Source of the DNA: Lyophyllum atratum
Taxonomy: Eukaryota; Basidiomycota; Agaricomycetes; Agaricales; Lyophyllaceae
Direction of reading: 5' to 3'
Assembly (NCBI GenBank): GCA_014905825.1
Contig: JACGCN010000146.1
Coordinates: 1 to 16,268, forward strand
DNA: 16,268 bases
Below the pieces are notes generated by a model. The model was not told where the DNA came from, searched no databases, and saw nothing but the letters and a program-made list of their open reading frames with translations. Shown here piece after piece: positions 9,245 to 16,268 of the stretch (within the stretch, counting starts at the first letter, position 1; every line of letters begins with the position of its first letter). The position numbers and the translations under genes were made by a program.

Positions 9245-11312
9245 ATGGTGACACTGGATAACACTATTGGCGCGGCCTTCTTAGGCACGGTGTTCGCTGC
9301 CATGTACGTCTGGGCTTCCACCGCTTGCAACGTTCCAACCGCAAACTAATCTCATACCAAGGCTCTATGGAGTCACCAACCTCCAGGTGTATCTTATTTC
9401 CAGAACTATCGCAATGACTGGCGTGTACAAAAATATTCTGTACGTTCCATTTTACACAACGCGTTCTGCGGGACACTAACGGAAACGTGCTCAGGTCGCT
9501 CTTCTTTGGTGCGTCATGGTCAATTTCAGCAGCTTCCAATCACCTAAAGAACGTTGCAGGGTATTGGACACCCTCCACCTGTCTTTAACAATTGCGGCCA
9601 TGTACCATTATTTAGTCGACTCTTTTGGGTCTTTGCTGGCACTTACTTTGGTTGTTTGGTGCGTTGTTCAAACCCGTCCCCATCGCAGCAGTCTAATTCA
9701 ATCATGCCAATGCAGGAGCTTCAAGGTAAGACTTCGAAGCATGACTTCGGGGTTCCGCGTTGACCGTCGAACCTCCCAGCTCCAAATAGCAGTAAACGTG
9801 CGTTGCACCCGCCGCCCAACGTTGTCATCGCAATACTCACGCCACCGTTAGGTTGTAATTATCAATATCATACAACGCTCTATGCTGTACGCGTGTGGAA
9901 ACGTAGGTTTCTCGTTCGGGTGCGCGCATGGCTTTGTCAGTTGATTCTTTCTTCTGATCGTCAGTCGGGCGCCACTATCAACGGATTTGGCCCATCCTGG
10001 TGGTAAGTCCCCTCCATTGCCGGTTTTCACGTGGTTCTGACTCCGCTAAACATAGGCTGCCATCGTCGTAAGCGGATATGGTAGGTTTCCCATGTCACTC
10101 TTCTTTAGTGTCATTGATCAATTCGCGGATTCTTGGCTCTTCAGCATTGGCATAGGTAAGTCAAAGTCAGTTCCTAGTCAGATGGATTTTCTGATCAATG
10201 TCGGCGTTCAGTTCTCGCCGTAAAAACGTAAGTTCGACGTCCCTTGGCATTTCGGAAAGCCGACAATTCGCTTTCAGATACAATATTCATACATTCGCCG
10301 AGCTAGCGCAGATGTCGGTATGTCCCTTTTTTTCATCAGCTAAGTTACAGAACTGAATAATGTGATATTCTTAGTGGGTCGTATACGCGTCATTTTCATG
10401 GTCAACGGCTATCGATATTGTCATTGCTATCGCTATGTGCTTCTATCTCATACGGGGTAAATCTGGATTCTCTGGGTAAGTTGGATATGTCATGGACTTT
10501 TAGCGCTTGGCTGATCGTTTCTAGAACCAACAATAAAATCATCGCTATCGTCCGTATGATATTGATCTCTGGATTCTTGACGAGGTATGTCTTCCTGTAT
10601 TTCCCCTTCTTTGACGGGCTAAGTTCGGCGTAGCGCCTGTTCTCTGGCTGCTCTTATCACTGTATGTATTTTATCCTATGCATCCCAACCCGCTTCTCAC
10701 CGTGCACCACCAGTATGGAACGATGCCGGACACGCTCGTATTCCTCGGCATAGAATTCCTTCTTACCAAACGTGCGTCCCTTCACTACACTTTTCGTTAT
10801 CCATGTTACTAAAAGAAGAGTCCCAGTATATATCAACAGTTTCCTTGCCATGTACGTCATTTCCCATTTCGACGACACAGTTTGCTGAACATACCTCCAG
10901 GTTGAATGCCCGTCAGAGCGTCCGCGATAAGGATACGTCGTCAGGAAACTCGCTAAGTGTCACTAAAATGATGAACATCCGTACGACGACATCGTCCCAC
11001 GTTGTCACGAGTGGGGAGGGGCCTTTCGACTTGGAGGATAGCAAGGTATGTCACCTCTCGCTTATGTATCTCTTCATTATCATTCACTGAACTTCTACCC
11101 CAGAACGGAATCAGTCTTTCGCCACTGTACAGAACCGCCTTCGATTCGCGTTCTGGTCTAGAAAGCAAGACCCCCATGGACTCCAACCCTAATGTACGTC
11201 TTCCTCCTACGATGTACTAGATCCCTTCTAACGCGATCTCCGCCAGTCGCCGATAGTTGAGCACCAGGCGGATGATCCATTACAAAGGTTTAGAGGTGGG
11301 GAAGCGGTTTAG
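9245..11312 (+). CDS. DUF6534-family seven-helix membrane protein, 20 exons
   Basis: Exons by eye: 9245-9303, 9362-9439, 9495-9508, 9560-9658, 9716-9725, 9780-9797, 9852-9902, 9965-10002, 10056-10080, 10145-10155, 10212-10227, 10278-10317, 10375-10475, 10525-10584, 10634-10661, 10714-10771, 10827-10851, 10901-11045, 11104-11193, 11247-11312. Introns are about 49-62 nt. They encode about 344 residues, the usual size of the family. Landmarks: NTIGAAFLGTVFAAMLYG at the start, YRNDW, LDTLHLSLTIAAMYHYLV, TLYAVRVWKLG, YASFSWSTAIDIVIAIAMCFYL, FLGIEFLLTK and INSFLAMLNARQSVRD, then a polar tail. Hydrophobic helices alternate with short loops, as in these multi-pass proteins of unknown function that are greatly expanded in Agaricomycetes. 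One base is missing from the frame near 9393-9398, 9872-9875 and 10144-10145, each explainable by loss from a 2-3 base run. Everything else joins in phase, so sequence error is likely. Its role is unknown. Confidence 0.9.
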
Positions 11313-13094
11313 GGACCGCCAATTGTATATACCATGTGTTGTATGTAATATCTCTTCCGATGCTCTCTTCTATGGAACGCTAGAAGGCTCACTGGCATGC
11401 GCATGCGTCGTGGATCCTGTGGATGATCTATTCCGCAGCCACCCGCCACAAGACTTCTTAGAATTCAGATGTGCTACGTGCGCATGTGCGTGATTGACTG
11501 AGCGAGTAGAAGTCCGTTTCGTGATGATGTACCGTGTGTCCTAGACTAGCCTAGTAAGAGCGCAGTAGCCTAGTAAGAGCTCAGATGGATCGAGGGCTTC
11601 CTCTTCCATGAGACTTTGAATTTTTTTTCTCAACCCTGCCTCATCACAGTGCACCTCAACACATAGTTTACAGTAAAAACAATGCGGCATGGCCTCGATC
11701 GACGCCCTCGGGCCTCGACTCGACGCACTTCGACACACTCGGGTATCACGATCGCCCCAGATATGTTTCCCGACCTTCCTTCGGGCTCCTTCAGGCTCCA
11801 CGATCGCATACAGGACCCCTATCAAAGAACATACCATTTGATTTCCGCGAGTTTCCGCGTCGCTCCAAGCCCGAGGTCGCTCCCCATCACTCCATCACCC
11901 TCCTCGGTCCGCCTAATTTATTATCGAAATAAGCTTGGAGCTCGTCGAGATCGGAGCCCACATATCAAATTGAATATCGTACCCGGCAGCTTCTCCATCG
12001 CCGTCGATCCTCGATCCTCGTCTCGCGACACCATCCTTACAAAAGTCAGCGGCCTCTTCGTCACTTGCCATGCCACGTTGCTAACAGTGACACACATTCG
12101 ACAGGGTAGGCCCGGAACTTCGTATGTCTATGAGAGTCTATGAGTCGCATCCATCTTCGAGGAGCTCTGCCATCTAGGAGCAGGCGCGTGGTCATCACGT
12201 TTCAAGATACCGGCCACATACCCGGGCATCCGCGTCGCGCAAAGTTCAAACACGTTACGCATTCCACGATACACTCGAGACTCCGACTCAGCTCCCAGAC
12301 GGACTCACGTCGACCAAGCCAATCGGAAGTCCACGCCACCACCTTCGGGGTCGTATAAGCCGATTCTTGGTGGTACGCGCGCAGCCATCTTACACGATTA
12401 CGCTCGAGACTCGGACTCAGCTCCCAGACGGACTCACGTCGACGAAGCCAATCGGAAATCCATACCGCCGCCTTCGGGTTAGTACAAGGCGAGCCATGGT
12501 GGTATGCGCGCGCAGGCATCTTACACGATTACACTCGAGACCCCGACTCAGCTCCCAAACGGACTCACGTCGACGAAGCCAATCGGAAGTCCACACCACC
12601 GCCTTCGGTACAGTATGCGCACAGGCAGGTATCCGTGATATCCTCCTTCCGAGGGGACGGGTGGTACGGCCATTTATGACTTTAGTGGTGGAGTTAGGGC
12701 AGCATGCGTATGCGTCGCAGGGATGTCCAGAGCCGCCTATGTAAGCTGCTCGAGCTTCGACTCTAGCATCCTCGCTGCGGATCATCGACATAGGGATGTC
12801 CCTCAGCCTTGTTGTATCGCTCCGGACGACTACTGCGGCTGCATTCATAGAGGACCTGTCTACGGAAATGATAGCGATGGAGAAAGTTCTGGAGGGATTG
12901 GCGAAGTTCTCATTAGACGCGCGCGCATGGGGCCGCCAGGATCTTTTACTCACGCGAGAAGATGGAACGCTGTCTGGGAGGTCATACGAGGCTGCTGGAC
13001 TCGTCGCAGTTCAGAGTACCTCGATTCTTTATTCTTATATTTCAGGGTCTGAGCTGCTTATGCGCAGAGCAGCATACACACGCCAGCGGATACG
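11313..13094. other. Intergenic region between convergent genes, with tandem repeats
   Basis: The DUF6534 gene ends on the left and the WRAP53 homologue ends on the right, both pointing inward. A 14-nt sequence, AGCCTAGTAAGAGC, occurs twice about 19 nt apart near 11548-11580. The 153-codon plus frame at 11682-12143 is rich in Arg, Ser, Thr and Pro and matches nothing I know; the 98-codon minus frame opposite is equally unconvincing. The tandem repeat at 12274-12625 is listed separately. The plus frame from 12796 to about 13080 has balanced protein-like composition (for example EMIAMEKVLEGLAKFSLDARA), and a possible 53-nt intron (12741-12793) lies just upstream, so a small unrecognised gene or gene relic is possible there. 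Confidence 0.5.
12274..12625. repeat. Tandem repeat, about 130-bp unit, nearly three copies
   Basis: A core of about 76 bp starting CTCGAGACTC and ending CCTTCGG occurs at 12274-12349, 12403-12478 and 12534-12609. The copies are nearly identical: CAGCTCCCAGACGGACTCAC and CGAAGCCAATCGGAA recur with one or two changes. The two spacers (53 and 55 bp) are also related, sharing TGGTGGTA, GCGCGC and CATCTTACACGATTAC, so the true unit is 129-131 bp. The unit is not a constant multiple of three, which argues against a repeated protein domain. It is best viewed as a minisatellite of unknown origin. Confidence 0.9.
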
Positions 13095-14954
13095 CTATGT
13101 TTGCATTTCCGCTTGGTGTACTGTAGTTGTACTCGTACCATCAAAGGCCCACACCTTGATCGAAGAATCCAGAGTGACAGGGTACAAACCACTCCCGCGC
13201 TGTCGCGTCCCCTCGGCGCACGATTCTCGTTCTCCAGGCTTTGGGTGCCGGATACTATGTCATCAGAATCAGAATCGGAATCAGAATCCGACGAGCTGGA
13301 CGAAGAGGAAGTCGCGGGGGGAGGGAAGTTTCTGGACCCGGAGGCTGAGAGTAATATTGGTTGGAGGGGGTGGAATGCAACGGAGCCGATGGCGTCTTGT
13401 GAGCGAGTGAATACCGGGGTTAGGATGATTCGGGAAGGAATGCGACGTACCACCATGAGCATCAAACTCCAACGTCCTCTCAACATCTTCCGTATTTTCC
13501 CATACATAATCCTCAGCTACATCCATCGCATCCTTGCCTTCAAGATCAAACATCGATACCCTCCCATTCTAGCACCACACCCAAACATAAGACCCCCCCG
13601 TCCATCCAAGCACGACAAGGCAAGACGCACCTGGTCCCCAGAGCCAAGCCACCGCCCACTAAGATCTATATCAAACCTAAGCTTCTGGCTCGTCCTTCCG
13701 TAGGGATCTTTGCATTTATACACCTGTATGGGTTCAGAGACATTCGTGCGGATGTCCCAGCTGTAGATGTCGCCGTGACGGCGGTACGCTGCGTACATGA
13801 TGTGAGGCCGTACAGGGTTGAAGTGGATCTTCAGATCTTCTCGTGAGAACAGCGCATACAACAGGGGGTGAGAGTGAATATACCTGTGTGACGCCGGCGG
13901 GGGGGCCGCCGGATACGAACATGAGGGGCTCGGCGCCTTGTGTTTCGCTGAAGAGAGCGATGTTGGAGGTGGTTGGGGTGAGGCTTCCGGCTGCGTACAT
14001 GTCGGATCCTTGGGAGGGTACGAACGCCAGCGCAGAAATTATACCTAGAAATCCACGTAGGTCAAACGATCATCTAGTGCTGATCTGAAGGAGACCATAC
14101 CTTTCAAACCATCCTTGCTCTTCTTCGAAAGTGTCGTAGGAAGCCGAGTGCCTTCCCCGGGACGAACGACATCGAAAACTTCAACCGCATCTTCGAACCC
14201 ACAGTAAAGCCTGCCCAACACCTGTCAACACCGACTATGGGGGGAGGGGGGTTGATCCACGCACCGTTCAGCAGAGAGGTTAAACGCCATGCTGTGGGGT
14301 GCGATCTGTCGTTCTCGGTGGTCGACGATTCTGTAAGAAGCACGAAGCTATATCTGGAATTAAATCAACGAGACGATGGTTGAGGAAGACGTACCCTCCC
14401 GTCCGAGGCGTCGAGGAGTTTCACGGGGCATTCGCGGACGGAGGCGAGGAAGCAGAAGGATGCGGGATCGAGGGGGCTGGCTGTTGGGTACCACGTGAAG
14501 TCTAGGATTGGGGATGGTAGGGGGAATACACGGGTTGGTGAGGCGTTTGTGGGTGTTTCGCTGGGGTCTGGTTGGAAGAAGGATGTCAGCTCGCTTCTAG
14601 AAGTGGAGGGGTGATATGCACCTGATGCGTTTTGGGGAGAAACTGTTGGTCTATGTAGAGTAATCAGAGGGAGTACTAGATGAACCAGAAATGGGAACTA
14701 ACGTGTCGAAGAACTGGAATGTTCTGTTCTCGCATTGCGCGAGGAACTGGGAGCCATCGGGACACCTTCATGGCCAGCACATGGTTAGTAGCCAGACAAT
14801 CCATGCATTCCTATTATCCATACCATTTCGCCGTGCGCACGAAGTTCTCCGTGAAATCTTGATCAGTCGCAGGTTGCATCGTGGCTGCGAGCCATGGCGG
14901 GCGTGAGACGTCGTATTGGGGCGGATACCACGTATATTCTGGATCAGGTTCCAT
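13095..14954 (-). CDS. WRAP53: WD40 protein homologous to WRAP53/TCAB1, 10 exons
   Basis: Exons by eye: 14824-14954, 14703-14765, 14622-14650, 14395-14567, 14265-14347, 14101-14210, 13884-14044, 13631-13828, 13451-13568, 13095-13395. Introns are 47-62 nt and all phases agree, giving about 455 residues. The blocks follow animal WRAP53 in order: TENFVRTAKWCPDGSQFLAQ, DFTWYP, ASVRECPVKLLDASDGRLRA, APHSMAFNLSAERLYCGFED, VFDVVRPGEGT, GIISALAFVPSQ, MYAAGS, GGPPAGVTQIHFNP, GDIYSWDIR, LRFDIDLSGRWLGSGDQNG, AIGSVAFHPLQPILLSASGS, and finally DSSIKVWAF. In animals this beta-propeller binds the CAB box of small Cajal-body RNAs and telomerase RNA and directs their localisation; the fungal role is less well known. 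Start: ATG at 14954, with an in-frame stop shortly upstream. A Ser/Asp tract lies in a loop near residues 386-401. One frameshift at 13208-13211 (four C on the plus strand) separates the last WD block, most simply one missing base. Confidence 0.92.
13259..13313. repeat. Low-complexity Ser/Asp codon tract inside the WRAP53 homologue
   Basis: Imperfect six-base repeats (CAGAAT-like on the plus strand) encode seven serines and then alternating Ser-Asp on the minus strand. The tract sits in a loop after the block LLSASGS, at the place where I recall animal WRAP53 carrying an acidic insertion. Ser-Asp runs are typical casein kinase 2 phosphorylation substrates; that use here is inference. Confidence 0.75.
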
Positions 14955-15072
14955 TCTGCAGCAAAGGCGCCTTTAGATGTGCATGTGTATGGGTATATGC
15001 GCAATACAGGAGGCGGTTGGCGCTGAAGGTAATCAATCCGAGGTTGAAGCGCAAATGACGAGTTCTACTCGC

Positions 15073-15118
15073 GTCACGCATGTGACTGTAAATATAAACC
15101 ACGTGGTTCGTCGCGACG
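15073..15118 (-). promoter_or_regulatory. Cluster of palindromes upstream of the WRAP53 homologue
   Basis: About 120-180 bp before the WRAP53 ATG lie three adjacent symmetrical sequences: GTCAC-GCAT-GTGAC (15073-15086), AACCACGTGGTT (15097-15108, a perfect 12-bp palindrome containing the E-box CACGTG) and CGTCGCGACG (15109-15118, perfect 10-bp palindrome). An AT-rich AAATATAAA lies between the first two. CACGTG is a known bHLH factor site in fungi. The position fits a promoter, but use is inferred. Confidence 0.45.
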
Positions 15119-15377
15119 CGCGACCCGCAATACTAACTGAACTCTTCAGGCGTCGGGCAAGTAACTTGTCCAAGGGGTGAGATTGGAAAGCCAAATTAAA
15201 GAGTCAGAATTATGTATGTAAATGCGTATGTCAACGCTAAGGAAATCGTAGTACTAGGTGAATCCACGAAAGACAAAGATCCTTCGATGTCACGTCAAAG
15301 GCTTCGTCCAGGCTGCTCGATGACCTTGGATTTCAGCCCGCTTTCACAAAGAAGCGTTTACAGGCTACTCACAGCCA

Positions 15378-15814
15378 TCAATCGACCTCATCAAAGGAGC
15401 CCACCGCTGAGCCTGCGCCTCCTTTGTACGCCCACCCCCCTCGCTCCTCCGTAGCCTCCGCCTCCTTCTTAACCAGCTTCACCCAATCAAAACACTTCGC
15501 ACAATCGACCGCTTTGTGCTTCTCGCACTGGTACGACTCCTCCGTCGTCACAGCGGCCACGGCGCCCATCGCATATGCGTTTCTCGGCTGGCGGTCCTAG
15601 AGGAGGTGTAGGTTTCTGTTAGGGGTGCAGCTTGGGCAGGAAGTAGTGGGCGTACCTCGACTTGGAATGCGACGTAATCGCTGAGGTCACCGAGGTCGTC
15701 TTCGATCCGGATGTTGTTGCACATGCGGTGGTCGCAGCAGCAGAGGTGGCAGAACTCGTCGCCGTGGTCTAGGCAGAACATGAAGTCGTTCACGACGATG
15801 TTTTCGCCTAGCAT
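15378..15814 (-). CDS. Conserved Cys/His-rich small protein, intact, two exons
   Basis: Exon 1 is 15656-15814 and exon 2 is 15378-15596, with a 59-nt intron (GTACGC..CTAG). They encode 125 residues with no break. The N-terminal half has FCLDHGDEFCHLCCCDHRMCNN, here given as two parts: FCLDHGDEFCHLC and CCDHRMCNN. This is a dense Cys/His pattern suggesting zinc binding. It is followed by an acidic stretch (IEDDLGDLSDY). The C-terminal half has a second set, YQCEKHKAVDCAKCFDW, then a charged helix-like segment (VKLVKKEAEATEER) and a glycine-rich tail. I recall similar proteins in other Agaricomycetes as uncharacterised; the first part loosely resembles MYND-type spacing but lacks the full motif. 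The ATG at 15814 precedes the conserved block by 13 residues. It is transcribed in the same direction as the WRAP53 homologue, 423 bp away. Function unknown. Confidence 0.85.
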
Positions 15815-16268
15815 TTTTGGATAGGGACTCGGGAGTTGTGTGAGGTGAGTTTCGGTGGCAGTGGCACGCACAAGCCAGACAGAGCCAGACGCGTCACGCG
15901 TGGCCGGTGTTAGCCGGTGTCGAGGAGGACTGGAATCGGCCCGGGCAGTTGTTGTTCCTGACAATTATATACACCGTCACGGCGACTTGGTGTTAGCCAC
16001 GCGTACGGAGTCAGCTATGAACGACCTCGGGCAATGTGCAAAACGCCTATTCTACTCGCACTATCCTGGATAATGTCCGAGGACATTGAAGTATGTTCAT
16101 TGTTGGCTGTCACTCAACTTTTTCGGTTGGCACTTCGCCGACATGACAGGACTCCGTATACAGCGTCCAGCTTGGTCTTCTTTCTTCCTCGTCCACGGCA
16201 TTGCATGTCAGGTCTTCAAGACGTTGGAAGCTGACAATATCCCACACACCTCTAAAGCTTGACCCCGG
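15815..16268. other. Upstream region of the Cys/His-rich gene, to the window edge
   Basis: No convincing gene is seen between the ATG at 15814 and the right edge. Plus-strand frames of 66 and 72 codons are not recognisable. The stretch holds the ACGCGT boxes listed separately and otherwise ordinary sequence. Confidence 0.45.
15889..16004 (-). promoter_or_regulatory. Three ACGCGT (MCB-like) boxes
   Basis: ACGCGT occurs at 15889-15894, 15896-15901 and 15999-16004, that is 75-190 bp upstream of the ATG of the Cys/His-rich gene. ACGCGT is the MluI cell-cycle box recognised by MBF (Mbp1/Swi6) in ascomycete yeasts, which drives G1/S transcription. Two boxes one base apart and a third about 100 bp further upstream are more than I would expect by chance in this short stretch. 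G1/S control of this gene is inference. Confidence 0.4.

Noticed and set aside
11682..12143. 153-codon plus-strand frame
   Set aside because: Composition is skewed to Arg, Ser, Thr and Pro with no motif I know and no neighbouring exons; probably a chance frame in CG-rich DNA.
12202..12953. Minus-strand frames with repeated WELS/RRESVWEL segments, suggesting a repeat protein
   Set aside because: The repetition is only translation of the 130-bp tandem DNA repeat, and the repeat units shift frame relative to each other.
12796..13703. Long plus-strand frames of 200-204 codons
   Set aside because: From 13095 on they are antisense to the WRAP53 exons, whose minus-strand reading matches a known family; the Ser/Glu run is the shadow of the Ser/Asp tract.
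1..16268. A biosynthetic gene cluster, transposon, virus or CRISPR-like system
   Set aside because: Only one tailoring-type enzyme (the P450) is present, with no synthase, transporter or regulator; no transposase, reverse transcriptase, terminal repeats or spaced repeat array was seen.

Overview
This window looks like nuclear DNA of a mushroom-forming basidiomycete (Agaricomycetes). The genes are split by many short introns of about 45-68 nt with GT..AG ends. One gene belongs to the DUF6533/DUF6534 seven-helix family and another to a MYND-finger family, both typical of these fungi. No bacterial-style operons, tRNA, rRNA, CRISPR array or complete transposon is visible. Long single-exon reading frames are mostly misleading here, so I rebuilt the genes by joining exons by eye against remembered family motifs.

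Layout from left to right. (1) 49-524, minus: MYND zinc-finger protein in two exons, apparently cut short by an in-frame TAA. (2) 1084-3226, minus: a 12-exon cytochrome P450 with its diagnostic motifs, broken by two small frameshifts. (3) 3227-4486: no convincing gene, but a GC-rich hairpin followed by a T run. (4) 4487-7433, minus: a heavily decayed copy of the exosome ribonuclease DIS3/RRP44, with stops, frameshifts, a changed PIN active-site residue and a large hole in the RNB domain. (5) 7434-9244: mostly non-coding. (6) 9245-11312, plus: a DUF6534-type membrane protein in 20 exons, several of them only 10-18 nt, with three one-base frameshifts. (7) 11313-13094: intergenic, with a tandem repeat of about 130 bp in three copies. 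(8) 13095-14954, minus: a WD40 homologue of WRAP53/TCAB1 in 10 exons, intact except for one frameshift in a G run. (9) 15378-15814, minus: an intact two-exon, 125-residue Cys/His-rich protein of unknown function, with three ACGCGT boxes upstream.

The genes do not form an obvious pathway or cluster. Two kinds of damage should be kept apart. In the P450, DUF6534 and WRAP53 genes the reading is otherwise clean, and nearly all breaks can be explained by one base missing from a short run of identical bases, which suggests sequencing or assembly error. In the DIS3 copy the damage is extensive and of several kinds, so it is a real pseudogene or relic. I saw no clearly new multi-gene system. The most informative points are the DIS3 relic, the fungal WRAP53 homologue, the micro-exon-rich membrane protein and the tandem repeat.
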